A stretch of DNA of 64,000 bases from Delftia tsuruhatensis NBRC 16741 (GTDB lineage Bacteria > Pseudomonadota > Gammaproteobacteria > Burkholderiales > Burkholderiaceae_C). The translations under genes were made by a program, and so were the position numbers. This document shows, one piece after another, positions 53,248 through 62,172 of the stretch (the first letter of the stretch is position 1; the number at the start of each line of letters is the position of its first letter). The notes below the pieces were generated by a model. The model saw only the letters and a list, made by a program, of their open reading frames with translations. It did not search any database and had not been told where the DNA came from. The stretch spans positions 1 through 64,000 of the forward strand of contig NZ_BCTO01000014.1 in the NCBI RefSeq assembly GCF_001571325.1, given 5' to 3'.

Positions 53248-54561
53248 ATGGACCCTGCTTTGACCAAGCAAACCGTCTCGACCCGCAACATCGTGGCTGC
53301 CGTCATCGGCAACGCGCTGGAGTGGTATGACTTCCTGGTGTTCGCCTTCATGACACCCATCGTCGCCAAGCTGTTCTTCCCCAGCAATCCCGACAATCCG
53401 GACGACAACATCAACCGCATCCTGATGACCACGGCCGTGTTCGGCGTGGGCTTTTTCATGCGGCCCGTGGGCGGCATCCTGCTGGGCCTGTACGGGGACC
53501 GCAAGGGCCGCAAGGCGGCCATGGTGATGGTGACCGGCCTGATGGCCGTGGCCATCGCGCTGATCACGCTGGCGCCCACGTATGCGGCGGTGGGCATCCT
53601 GGCGCCGCTGTTCATCGTGCTGGCGCGGCTGCTGCAGGGCTTTGCGGCCGGCGGCGAGTTCGGCACGTCCACGGCACTGCTGATCGAGCTGGCACCGCCC
53701 GGCAAGCGCGGCTTCTATGGTTCCTGGCAGATGGCCGGCCAGATGCTGGCCCTGCTGATCGGCGCGGCCACGGGCACACTGATCACCGAGATCTTCACCG
53801 AGGAAGAACTGATGGCCTGGGCCTGGCGCGTGCCCTTCGCCGTGGGCCTGCTGATCGTTCCCGTGGCGCTGTACATCCGCCGCCATGTGGAGGAGCCCGA
53901 GGTCTTCAAGGAAATGCAGGCCGCGCAGGCCAGCGGCAAGGCGCGCCAGATCGGCATCATGGAGATGCTGCGCACGCATGCGCGCGAGACGCTGGTGGGC
54001 ATGGGCCTGGTGGTCACGGCCACGGTGTCCATCTACATCACCTTCACCTATCTGGTGACCTATGCCACGGTGACGCTGAAGCTGCCCATGCGCGATGCCT
54101 TCATGGTGCAGATGGCCGGTGCCGCGCTGATGGTGGTGATCATGCCGTTCTTCGGCGCCCTGTCGGACCGCGTGGGCCGCCGCATGCTGACCATCGGCTC
54201 GCTGATCGGCTACCTGGTGGTGCTCTACCCGCTGTATGCCTGGCTGACCGACGGCCCCACGGTGCAGAAGCTGCTGATCACCCAGCTGGTGGTCTGCGTG
54301 TTCGTGGCCGTGTTCTTCGGCGTGTTCAGCACGGTGATGGCCGAGCTGTTCCCGCCCCAGGTGCGGTCTGCCGGCATGTCCATGGCCTACAACGTGGCCG
54401 TGATGATCTTCGGCGGCTTCGCGCAGTTCATCGTGACCTGGCTGATCCGCTCCACGGGCTCGCCCATGGCGCCGGCCTTCTATGTGATGTTCGGCGTGAC
54501 GCTGGGCCTGCTGGCGGCCTTCTTCATCAAGGACCGCGCGATGGAGCGCAACCTGCGCTGA
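53248..54561 (+). CDS. MHS-family (metabolite:H+ symporter) MFS transporter
   Basis: 437 residues, 12 hydrophobic segments. MHS hallmarks are NALEWYDFLVFAFM, VGFFMRPVGGILLGLYGDRKGRKAA and LARLLQGFAAGGEFGTSTALL. Relatives carry citrate, tricarballylate, proline or shikimate. Divergent from argE and 300 bp before dctA; a 9-bp GC hairpin (54569-54591) follows its stop. Citrate or tricarballylate-like substrate is the best guess. Confidence 0.9.
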   Translation: MDPALTKQTVSTRNIVAAVIGNALEWYDFLVFAFMTPIVAKLFFPSNPDNPDDNINRILMTTAVFGVGFFMRPVGGILLGLYGDRKGRKAAMVMVTGLMAVAIALITLAPTYAAVGILAPLFIVLARLLQGFAAGGEFGTSTALLIELAPPGKRGFYGSWQMAGQMLALLIGAATGTLITEIFTEEELMAWAWRVPFAVGLLIVPVALYIRRHVEEPEVFKEMQAAQASGKARQIGIMEMLRTHARETLVGMGLVVTATVSIYITFTYLVTYATVTLKLPMRDAFMVQMAGAALMVVIMPFFGALSDRVGRRMLTIGSLIGYLVVLYPLYAWLTDGPTVQKLLITQLVVCVFVAVFFGVFSTVMAELFPPQVRSAGMSMAYNVAVMIFGGFAQFIVTWLIRSTGSPMAPAFYVMFGVTLGLLAAFFIKDRAMERNLR

Positions 54562-54568
54562 TCCCCCC

Positions 54569-54591
54569 GGGCGGCGCGCCCTGCGCCGCCC
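54569..54591 (+). terminator. GC hairpin after the MHS transporter gene
   Basis: GGGCGGCGC and GCGCCGCCC arms around a 5-nt loop, 8 bp after the stop, without a T-tract. The rest of the gap to about 54780 is GC-rich and shows no gene. Confidence 0.45.
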
Positions 54592-54801
54592 TCGCGCATG
54601 CCCCGGCACGGGGCCTGCGCAGCCTTGCCGCACGCCGCGCGCACCATGCGCGGGCATGCCGGCCCCCGCCCTGCACCACGGCGGGGAGGCCCGCCCGCAT
54701 CTGCCGATTTCATGCAGAAAAAGTCAGGGCTGAACTTCTCTGGAGTGCCGCAAATCCGCAGGGAATACCCTCTGCTGGCACGCGTTTCGCTTGTCTACAT
54801 T

Positions 54802-54836
54802 CTTGCATGCAAGTTGCAGAGCCACTTGCATACAAG
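54802..54836. promoter_or_regulatory. Twin FadR-type operators upstream of dctA
   Basis: CTTGCATGCAAG (perfect 12-bp palindrome, 54802-54813) and CTTGCATACAAG (one base different, 54825-54836), 23 bp apart, 26 bp before the dctA ATG. They resemble FadR-subfamily operators. The GntR gene is coupled downstream of dctA, suggesting it binds here and autoregulates. Confidence 0.75.
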
Positions 54837-54861
54837 ATTCCACAACTTGCGAAAGACGACT

Positions 54862-56205
54862 ATGCGCCGCTTTGCCAGATCACTGTTCGGACAGGTGGTG
54901 ATCGCACTCATCCTGGGTGTGCTCGCCGGAATATTGGCCCCTGAATGGGCCGTGAAACTCAAGCCCCTGGGCGATGGCTTCATCAAGCTCATCAAGATGA
55001 TCATTCCCGTGCTGGTGTTCTGCGTGGTGGTGCACGGCATCGCGGGCGCGGGCGACCTCAAGCGCGTGGGCCGGGTCGGCGTCAAGTCGCTGATCTACTT
55101 CGAGGTGCTGACCACCATCGCCCTGGTGCTGGGCCTGGTGCTGGCCTTCGTGTTCCAGCCCGGCGCGGGCATGAACGTGGACCCGAGCAAGCTCGATGCC
55201 TCGGCCATGAGCGCCTATGCCAGCAACGCCGACAAGCTGACCAGCGGCGGCACGGTGGACTTCCTGATGAAGCTCATCCCCACCACCGTGGTGCAGGCCT
55301 TTGCCACGGGCGACGTGCTGCAGGTGCTGCTGTTCGCCGTGCTGTTCGGCTGCGCGCTGACCATGCTGGGCGAGCGCGGCGCGCCCGTGCATGCGCTGAT
55401 CGACACGCTGTCGAACGTGCTGTTCAAGATCATGGGCATCCTCATCAAGCTGGCGCCGCTGGGCGTGCTGGGCGCCATCGCCTTCACCGTGGGCCAGTAC
55501 GGCATAGGCTCGCTCAAGCAGCTGGGCATGCTGGTGCTGCTGTTCTACGTGGCGGTGATCTTCTTCGTCTTCGTGGTGCTGGGCCTGGTGATGCGCTTTT
55601 CGGGCTTCAGCCTGATCAAGCTGCTGCGCTACCTGCGCGAGGAGCTGATGGTGGTCTTCGCCACCACCTCCTCGGACAGCGTGCTGCCCCAGATCATGGC
55701 CAAGCTGCGCAACCTGGGCGTGCGCGACTCCACCGTGGGCCTGGTGATTCCCACGGGCTACTCGTTCAACCTGGACGCCTTCTCCATCTACATCACGCTG
55801 GCGGCCGTGTTCATCGCCCAGGCCACGAACACGCCCATCGGCATGGCCGACCTGCTGACCATCCTGGCGATTGCGCTGGTGACCTCCAAGGGCGCCCACG
55901 GCGTGCCGGGCTCGGCCATCGTGGTGCTGGCGGCCACGCTGCATGCGATTCCGGCCATCCCCGCCATCGGCCTGGTGCTGGTGCTGTCGGTGGACTGGTT
56001 CATGGGCATTGCCCGCGCGCTGGGCAACCTGATCGGCAACTGCGTGGCCACCGTGGCCATCGCGGCCTGGGAAGGTGACATCGACCGCGAGCGCGCCCAT
56101 GCCGTGCTCAACGGCCTGGCCGACAATCAGGGGCCCGACGCCGAGCCCTCCGGCGCCGCCGCCGTCCCCGCAACCGTGACTCCTGCCCACCCTGCAACGC
56201 AATGA
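54862..56205 (+). CDS. dctA: C4-dicarboxylate transporter DctA (DAACS family)
   Basis: 447 residues: MRRFARSLFGQVVIALILG, GDGFIKLIKMIIPVLVFCVV, hairpin FATTSSDSVLPQIMAKL (SSS-type motif), PTGYSFNLDAFSIYITLAA, and SKGAHGVPGSAIVVLAATL. It imports succinate, fumarate and malate with protons or sodium. The tail after residue 420 is Pro/Ala-rich. Its stop overlaps the next GntR gene (ATGA), a coupled arrangement. Confidence 0.94.
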   Translation: MRRFARSLFGQVVIALILGVLAGILAPEWAVKLKPLGDGFIKLIKMIIPVLVFCVVVHGIAGAGDLKRVGRVGVKSLIYFEVLTTIALVLGLVLAFVFQPGAGMNVDPSKLDASAMSAYASNADKLTSGGTVDFLMKLIPTTVVQAFATGDVLQVLLFAVLFGCALTMLGERGAPVHALIDTLSNVLFKIMGILIKLAPLGVLGAIAFTVGQYGIGSLKQLGMLVLLFYVAVIFFVFVVLGLVMRFSGFSLIKLLRYLREELMVVFATTSSDSVLPQIMAKLRNLGVRDSTVGLVIPTGYSFNLDAFSIYITLAAVFIAQATNTPIGMADLLTILAIALVTSKGAHGVPGSAIVVLAATLHAIPAIPAIGLVLVLSVDWFMGIARALGNLIGNCVATVAIAAWEGDIDRERAHAVLNGLADNQGPDAEPSGAAAVPATVTPAHPATQ

Positions 56206-56888
56206 CACCTGTAAGCCCCCAGCACATCGCCGAGCGCGTCGTCGAAGCCATCCTGGCCCAGAAACTGGCGCCCGGCGAACGGCTGGGGGAGCAGGAGCTG
56301 GCCGACAACTTCGAGGTCAGCCGCACCATGGTGCGCGAGGCGCTGATGCAGCTGCAGGCGCGCGGCTTCGTGCAGGTGCAGCCCCGGCGCGGCTGGTACG
56401 TGGTCCAGCCCTCGGCCGAGGAGGCGCAGGACGCCTTCGCGGCGCGCCGCATCATCGAGACCGGCATCCTGGGCGAGGCCGGGCGCCCCCTGCAAAGCGT
56501 GATCGGCCAGCTGCGCCGCCACATCGCCCAGGAGCAGGAGGCCATTGCGGGCGCCGACGCCGCCACGCGCGCCTTCCTGCTGGCCGACTTCCATGTCTGC
56601 CTGGCCGAGCAGATGGGCCACCGGCTGCTGGCGCTCACCCTGCGCGACCTCACGGCGCGCACCACGCTGGCGGCCACATTGTTCCAGTCCACCCACAGCG
56701 CCAGCCAGTCCTGCGCCGAGCACGAACGCATCGTCGAGGCGCTGGAGCGCGGCGACACCGAGGGCGCCAAGGCCCTGCTGCTGGAGCACATCGGCACGGT
56801 GGAGCGTTCGCTGGAGATCCGCCCGAGCGAGGCGCCCGACGCCGGCGACCGCCTGCGTGCCACGCTGGCGCCCCTGTTCGGGGGATAA
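56202..56888 (+). CDS. FadR/GntR-family regulator, coupled to dctA
   Basis: 228 residues: winged HTH (KLAPGERLGEQELADNFEV, SRTMVREALMQLQARGFV) and FCD effector domain (ARRIIETGILGEAG, LLADFHVCLAEQMGHRL, EHERIVEALERG). Starts within the dctA stop. Two matching palindromes sit upstream of dctA, so it likely controls dctA and itself by responding to a carboxylate. Confidence 0.9.
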   Translation: MTPVSPQHIAERVVEAILAQKLAPGERLGEQELADNFEVSRTMVREALMQLQARGFVQVQPRRGWYVVQPSAEEAQDAFAARRIIETGILGEAGRPLQSVIGQLRRHIAQEQEAIAGADAATRAFLLADFHVCLAEQMGHRLLALTLRDLTARTTLAATLFQSTHSASQSCAEHERIVEALERGDTEGAKALLLEHIGTVERSLEIRPSEAPDAGDRLRATLAPLFGG

Positions 56889-57044
56889 CCCTGTGTCGGT
56901 GGGTCGGCAAATTTCCACCGACCGTCGCTAAAACGCCAATCCGGGCCCTACGGGGCGCACTGTCATGGTGCCGACACGGCTGACTGCATACGCTGCTGAG
57001 CTGGCGCATTGCGCGCCGTTCATCAACCCACCACTGCTTCGGAT

Positions 57045-58403
57045 ATGACCCAACGTCCTATGTCCTTTTCCCGCACTCCCCTGCTCGCGTCCCTGTGCGC
57101 GGCTGCAGTCCTCACGGCCTGCGGCGGCGACGGCGGCTCGTTCTACCTCACGCTCGACGGAAAGCAGCCCCAGGTGATCGCCCACCGCGGCTTCTCGGGC
57201 AAGTTCCCGGAGCAGACGCGCATGGCCTACGAGGCCGCCGCCGACGCGGGCGCGGACATGCTCGAACTCGACATGCACCTGACGAAGGACTGCCAGCTGG
57301 TCGCCCGCCACAACGCCTGGCTCAGCGACAGCACCAACGTGGCCGACGTGGCCAAGACCAATGCCGAAGTGGCGCGCCGCCAGCGCACTGCGGCCGGCGT
57401 GCTGGTCAACGTGAAGTACCCCGCCGTGCCTGCCAACGGCCCCTCGCAATACCTGAGCGACCAGCTCGATGCCAACGATCCCAAGTCCGTGCTCAAGGCC
57501 CTGGTGGTCGATGGCGAGGACCACCGCAACGACTGGTCCATCAGCGACTTCACGATGCAGGAGCTGCGCAGCTGGCTGGGCGGCACGATCCTGGACAACC
57601 GCAGCGAGCGCCCCACCGAGTGGAACGGCAAGCTGCCCCTGATCAGCGCCCAGGACGTGCTGGACATCGCCGCCGCCAAGGGCAAGGCCCTGGGCCGCAC
57701 CATCCCCGTCTACGCCGAGACCAAGAACCCGTACTGGAACAACCAGCAGGCGATCGCCAACGGCTGCGGCGCGCCCGGCTCGCGCCCGTTTGAAGACGCG
57801 GTGATCAAGCTGCTGGACCAGAACAAGCTCAACGCCAAGGATTCGCCCATCTACATCCAGAGCTTCGACCCGGCCAGCCTCAAGTACCTGCGCCAGGCCG
57901 GCATGAAGGCCAAGGGCGTGCAGCTGATCGACGGCAACGACTTCAATCTGCGCGACGGCTCCATGGTCTACATCACCAACGATGAGTGGACCTTCATCAG
58001 CGGCCGCCCCTACAGCTGGACCCTGGCCGGCGACGCGCGCACCTTCGCCACCATGCTCACGCCCGCAGGCCTGGCCGAGATCAAGACCTATGCCGACGGC
58101 ATCGGCCCCTGGAAGCCCCAGGTCCTGGCCCACTCCGTCGTGCCCTACAAGGACGGCGCCGGCCTCAAGGACGTGAACACCGTCAAGGACACGGGCCTGA
58201 TCCGCGACGCCCACAAGGCCGGCCTGATCGTGCACAGCTTCACCTTCCGCAACGAGCCGGGCCGCCTCGCCGGCCTGTACAAGGGCGACCCCGTGCAGGA
58301 ATACCTGGCCTACTACCGCCTGGGCATCGACGGCGTGTTCACCGACTTCACGGACACGGCCGTGGCGGCGCGCAAGGCGTACAACAAGGAAATCGGGCTC
58401 TGA
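57045..58403 (+). CDS. Lipoprotein glycerophosphodiester phosphodiesterase
   Basis: 452 residues from ATG 57045 (57060 is an alternative). N-terminal lipoprotein signal SRTPLLASLCAAAVLTACGG with lipobox LTAC. GDPD catalytic motifs: IAHRGFSGKFPEQT, LELDMHLTKD (Glu, Asp) and LVARHN; later IYIQSFDP and IDGVFTDFTD. It hydrolyses glycerophosphodiesters to glycerol 3-phosphate and an alcohol at the cell envelope. Longer than cytosolic UgpQ, like GlpQ. A terminator follows. Confidence 0.92.
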   Translation: MTQRPMSFSRTPLLASLCAAAVLTACGGDGGSFYLTLDGKQPQVIAHRGFSGKFPEQTRMAYEAAADAGADMLELDMHLTKDCQLVARHNAWLSDSTNVADVAKTNAEVARRQRTAAGVLVNVKYPAVPANGPSQYLSDQLDANDPKSVLKALVVDGEDHRNDWSISDFTMQELRSWLGGTILDNRSERPTEWNGKLPLISAQDVLDIAAAKGKALGRTIPVYAETKNPYWNNQQAIANGCGAPGSRPFEDAVIKLLDQNKLNAKDSPIYIQSFDPASLKYLRQAGMKAKGVQLIDGNDFNLRDGSMVYITNDEWTFISGRPYSWTLAGDARTFATMLTPAGLAEIKTYADGIGPWKPQVLAHSVVPYKDGAGLKDVNTVKDTGLIRDAHKAGLIVHSFTFRNEPGRLAGLYKGDPVQEYLAYYRLGIDGVFTDFTDTAVAARKAYNKEIGL

Positions 58404-58426
58404 AACTCCCATCCCGCTGACCCATG

Positions 58427-58454
58427 ACAAGGCGCCTCGTGCGCCTTGTTTTTT
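58427..58454 (+). terminator. Rho-independent terminator after the GDPD gene
   Basis: ACAAGGCGC - 5-nt loop - GCGCCTTGT followed by a T run. A strong 9-bp stem. Confidence 0.9.
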
Positions 58455-58501
58455 GGGCACGGCATCGGGCATCCAACCGAACGGAGGCACACTTGTACGG
58501 C

Positions 58502-58873
58502 ATGAACAGATACGCAATATCGGCCGCTCTTTTGGCTGGGTCCGCCTTTGCCGCCCCTGCCGACCAGATAACGTTTCAGAACGATCTTTCAGCCTGCGTG
58601 TCGATCACGGCGACGAAGACTTCCACAGAGTCCAACGTGGTGTGGGCGAACACCCGTGTTCAACTGCGCAAATCGATTGGCGAGTGCGGATGCCTTTCGG
58701 CTCTGGCGACCTACACGAGCAGCGTGAACCGAGGGGGCGTCCGGCAGGAACTGCAGGAAGGCCTGACCGACCTGGGCAGCGGAGGGGAGAGAAAACTCGT
58801 CCTTGCGACCGACCCGGCCCTGGTCGCCAACAAGGAGGTGCGGGTTCGGCTGGCGTGCACCGGGCCCTTGTAG
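58502..58873 (+). CDS. Small exported protein, DUF2195-like
   Basis: 123 residues with a short signal peptide (MNRYAISAALLAGSAFAAPA) and a mature domain with cysteines in DLSACVSI, GECGCLSAL and RLACTGPL, suggesting disulfides in the periplasm. It resembles DUF2195 in length and cysteine pattern; that name is tentative. Base composition is less GC-rich than neighbours. Flanked by a terminator and a convergent GntR gene. Confidence 0.55.
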   Translation: MNRYAISAALLAGSAFAAPADQITFQNDLSACVSITATKTSTESNVVWANTRVQLRKSIGECGCLSALATYTSSVNRGGVRQELQEGLTDLGSGGERKLVLATDPALVANKEVRVRLACTGPL

Positions 58874-58903
58874 GGCGCCATTGAGCCACACAGTGGCATA
58901 CCG

Positions 58904-59599
58904 CTAGCGCAGCAGATAGCGCTCCGCATAGATCTGCCGGGCGCGCCCCATATGGCGCAGGGCCAGGTCGCACAGCAAATTCCTGTCGCCAGCCTCCAGC
59001 GCCTCGACCATCAACGCATGCTCCTGCCGCGCCACGACCAGCGCCTCCTGGTCGGCAATCGCATAGGCGCGTGCGGGAAAGCTCAGCCAGTCGTGCAGGC
59101 GTATCGACTCTTCCAGATAAGGGTTGTCGCACAGGCCGTAGAACAATCGGTGGAAGGCCATGTTGGTGCGGTGGATGGCGATCAGGTCGCCGGACTCCAC
59201 GGCCAGCGCATGTTCATGCGCGGCATGGGCCACTGGCTCCAGGCGTTCTGGCGGCACCGGCAGTTGCATGGCCTGCACGGCCGCCGCGTGCAGCACGCTG
59301 CGCAGGTGGTAGAGGTCTTGCAGGCTTTGCGCGTCGAAGCGCCGTATGCGGGCTCCCAAATGGGGCGGCTTGACCACGACGCCCAGGCGCTGCAGCTCGG
59401 TCAGCGCGGCACGCACCACGTGGCGCTTGGCCTCGTAGTCTTCCATCAGGTGGTCTTCGATCAGCCGCGTGCGGGGCAGGATGCGGCCCCGGATGATGTC
59501 CGTCTCTATGGCGGCTATCACGGCCGCCACCTGCGCCGGCAGCGCCGCATGGGGAAAGGCGGCCTCTTTTTCCCGGCCTGATCGCTGTTGCTTGCTCAT
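58904..59599 (-). CDS. GntR-family regulator of the ALDH/HIBADH/Bug operon
   Basis: 231 residues from ATG 59599: winged HTH (IIRGRILPRTRLIEDHLMEDYEAKRHVVRAAL, split across about residues 36-68) and FCD domain (YHLRSVLHAAAVQAMQL, HRTNMAFHRLFYGLCDN, EHALMVEALEAGD). The recognition helix has AKRHVVRAAL in place of the common SRTPVREAL. Divergent from the aldehyde dehydrogenase operon, which it most likely controls. Confidence 0.88.
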   Translation of the reverse strand: MSKQQRSGREKEAAFPHAALPAQVAAVIAAIETDIIRGRILPRTRLIEDHLMEDYEAKRHVVRAALTELQRLGVVVKPPHLGARIRRFDAQSLQDLYHLRSVLHAAAVQAMQLPVPPERLEPVAHAAHEHALAVESGDLIAIHRTNMAFHRLFYGLCDNPYLEESIRLHDWLSFPARAYAIADQEALVVARQEHALMVEALEAGDRNLLCDLALRHMGRARQIYAERYLLR

Positions 59600-59685
59600 G
59601 TCTCTTGGTTCTTTCAGTCGGGGTGGCAAGTGCATGCAAGCCATGCTCCAGGCCCCGCCCGCCCTGCATCTTATTGATAGTTTCA

Positions 59686-59701
59686 TCGCCTTTTTTGGCG
59701 A
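59686..59701. promoter_or_regulatory. Inverted repeat in the divergent GntR/ALDH promoter
   Basis: TCGCC-TTTTTT-GGCGA, a perfect 5-bp inverted repeat within the only AT-rich part of the 172-bp gap. A candidate operator for the GntR protein; no gene or RNA is seen in the gap. Confidence 0.4.
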
Positions 59702-59771
59702 CAACGTGCCCGTTGAGTTTCGCGCCGCGCACTCCTAGACTGCGCCCGAAAGTCAACCCAGGAACCCTCTC

Positions 59772-61205
59772 ATGGCCTCCACGCACGCCGCCGAAATCAT
59801 CAGCACCAATCCCGCCAACGGGCAGGAGATCGCCCGCATCGCCACCACCACGCCCGAGCAACTGGACGCTGCCGTCACGCGGGCCTGGCATGCCTTCCAC
59901 CATTCTGGCTGGAAGTCGCTGCTGCCCCACAAGCGCGCCCTGGTGCTGCAGGCCATCGCCGACGGCCTGGCCGCCGAGAAGGAGTCTCTGGCACGGCTGC
60001 AGATGCAGGACAACGGCAAGCCGCTGGGCGAATGCCGGGGCATGGTGGAGTCGGCCATAGGCACCTTCCGCTACTACGCAGGCGTCTGCGAGACGCTGGA
60101 GACCGATGTGACGCCGGCGCGCGGCGACTATGTGTCCTTCACCGTGCTGGAGCCCTTTGGCGTGGTGGCGGCCATCACGCCGTGGAACTCGCCCATCATG
60201 AACGACGCCACCAAGGTCGCGCCCGCGCTGGCGGCCGGCAATGCGGTGATCCTCAAGCCCTCGGAAGATTCTCCGCTGCTGGCGCCCGAGCTGGCGCGCA
60301 TCGCGCTGGCGTCCGGCCTGCCGCAGGACATGCTGCAGGTGGTGCAGGGCCGCGGGGCCGATGTGGGCGCCGCCCTGGTCGCGCATCCGGGCATCCGCAT
60401 GATCTCGTTCACGGGCGGGACGACCTCAGGCAGGGCCATTGCCCGCGTGGCCGGCGACCGCCTGGTGCCCGCCGCGCTGGAGTTGGGCGGCAAGTCGCCG
60501 CACGTGGTGTTTGCCGACGCCAACCGCACGCATGCCGTGGCCGCCGTGGTGGCGGGTATCTTCGGCTCGGCAGGCCAGTCCTGCGTGGCGGGCTCGCGCC
60601 TGTTCATCGAGCAAAGCATCTATGACGAGGTGCTGGAGCAGGTGGTGGCGCGCGCCAAAGGCCTGCGCCTGGCCTTGCCCGACGCCGAGGGCGTGGAGAT
60701 GGGCCCGCTGGCCTCGTTCCACCACCGCGAGCGCGTGGCGGCCTTCGTGGAGCGTGCGCGCGCCGAGGGTGGCCACGTGCTGTGCGGCGGCGCGGCGCCC
60801 ACGGGCACGGACTTCGACGACGGGGCCTTCTACCTGCCTACGGTGATCGACGGCCTGCCGGCCAGCGCCGCATCCTGCCAGGAAGAAGCCTTCGGCCCCG
60901 TGCTCGTGGCGCTGCCCTTCAAGGACGAGGCGGACCTCGTCGCCCAGGCCAACGGCACGGCCTTCGGCCTGGCCTGCGGCATCTGGACCGAGAACTTCCA
61001 GCGCGCCTGGCGCATGGGCCGCGCGCTGGAGGCCGGCTCGGTCTGGATCAACACCTACAAGCAGTCGGTGACCAGCACGCCCTTTGGCGGCTTCAAGAAC
61101 AGCGGCATAGGCCGCGAAAAGGGCATAGACGGCCTGCGCCTGTACGCCCAGGTCAAGAGCATGTACTTAGGCCTGCACGCCCAGCCGCTGTCCGTGGCCA
61201 AGTGA
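59772..61205 (+). CDS. NAD(P)-dependent aldehyde dehydrogenase
   Basis: 477 residues. N139 (TPWNSP), E237 (LELGGKS) and C271 (GQSCVAGS) form the active site; cofactor loop FTGGTTSG. Late landmark INTYKQSVTSTPFGGFKNSG resembles betaine-aldehyde or aromatic aldehyde dehydrogenases. First gene of an operon with a HIBADH-like reductase and a Bug receptor, under a GntR regulator. Substrate aldehyde unknown. Confidence 0.9.
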   Translation: MASTHAAEIISTNPANGQEIARIATTTPEQLDAAVTRAWHAFHHSGWKSLLPHKRALVLQAIADGLAAEKESLARLQMQDNGKPLGECRGMVESAIGTFRYYAGVCETLETDVTPARGDYVSFTVLEPFGVVAAITPWNSPIMNDATKVAPALAAGNAVILKPSEDSPLLAPELARIALASGLPQDMLQVVQGRGADVGAALVAHPGIRMISFTGGTTSGRAIARVAGDRLVPAALELGGKSPHVVFADANRTHAVAAVVAGIFGSAGQSCVAGSRLFIEQSIYDEVLEQVVARAKGLRLALPDAEGVEMGPLASFHHRERVAAFVERARAEGGHVLCGGAAPTGTDFDDGAFYLPTVIDGLPASAASCQEEAFGPVLVALPFKDEADLVAQANGTAFGLACGIWTENFQRAWRMGRALEAGSVWINTYKQSVTSTPFGGFKNSGIGREKGIDGLRLYAQVKSMYLGLHAQPLSVAK

Positions 61206-61237
61206 AGCCCTTTCCCAACACAGCAGAGACAAGCACC

Positions 61238-62131
61238 ATGAACCAGAACACTCGCGTCGCCATCTACGGCCTCGGCAATATGGGCTACCCGCTGGCCGAA
61301 CGCATAGGCCGCCATTTCGCCACCCAGGTCTTCGATCTCGATGCCGCACAACGGCAGCGCGCGCAGGACAGCTTCGGCGCCACCGCCATCACCGGGCCCG
61401 AGGATGTATCTGCCACGCAGACCGTGGTGCTGTGCCTGCCCTCGCCCGCCATCTCGCTGTCCGTGCTCGCGCAGATCGTGCCCCGGCTGCCACGCGGTGC
61501 CGTGGTGGTGGAGACCAGCACGGTCAATCCCGAGCACATCCATGCGCAGCACAAGCTGCTGGCGCCTTATGGAGTGGACCTGATCGACGCATCCATCATG
61601 GCCGGCGTGGGCCAGATGGTGGCCGGCACGGCCTCGCTGGCCCTGGGCGGATCGCCCGAGGCGATTGCGCGCGTGCAGCCGGTGCTGGATGCCATTGCCA
61701 GCCGCCAGACCTGGTTCGGCGCGCTGGGCGCGGGCGCGGCGGCCAAGGTGATCAACAACGCCGTCGCCCATGCGGTGATGGTGGTCGTGGCCGAGGCAGG
61801 CGCCATGGCCACGGCCGCTGGCGTGCAGTGCGACAAGCTCATCGCCCTGCTGTCCGATGCGCAGATGGGCCTGCACCGGCCGCTGACCTACCGTTATGCC
61901 GAGCGCGTCGTCAACGGCGACTACGCGGGCGGCATGCCGCTGGATGCGGCGCGCAAGGACTCGGTGCTGGCCCTGCAATTGGCCCAGACGCTGGGCGTGC
62001 CGCTGTTCGCCATACAGGGCTCGCACAGCGTCTACGACATGGCCGCCGCCGCCGGCTACGGCCGCGAAGACTATGCCGCCGTGGCCAAGCTCTGGGCCGA
62101 CTGGGGCTGCCCCACCGTCCCTGCTGCCTGA
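61238..62131 (+). CDS. 3-hydroxyisobutyrate dehydrogenase-like beta-hydroxyacid dehydrogenase
   Basis: 297 residues: N-terminal NAD(P) motif VAIYGLGNMGYPLAERI, TSTVNPEHIHAQ in place of the usual substrate-binding DxPVSGG pattern (here DASIMAGVGQMVAG), catalytic lysine in GAAAKVINNAV. It oxidises a beta-hydroxyacid to the semialdehyde or reduces the reverse. Substrate loop deviates from classical HIBADH, so another hydroxyacid is likely. Operon partner of ALDH. Confidence 0.85.
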   Translation: MNQNTRVAIYGLGNMGYPLAERIGRHFATQVFDLDAAQRQRAQDSFGATAITGPEDVSATQTVVLCLPSPAISLSVLAQIVPRLPRGAVVVETSTVNPEHIHAQHKLLAPYGVDLIDASIMAGVGQMVAGTASLALGGSPEAIARVQPVLDAIASRQTWFGALGAGAAAKVINNAVAHAVMVVVAEAGAMATAAGVQCDKLIALLSDAQMGLHRPLTYRYAERVVNGDYAGGMPLDAARKDSVLALQLAQTLGVPLFAIQGSHSVYDMAAAAGYGREDYAAVAKLWADWGCPTVPAA

Positions 62132-62172
62132 GCGCAGGGCGAACGCAACCATCCATTCCAACAAGGAGACAT

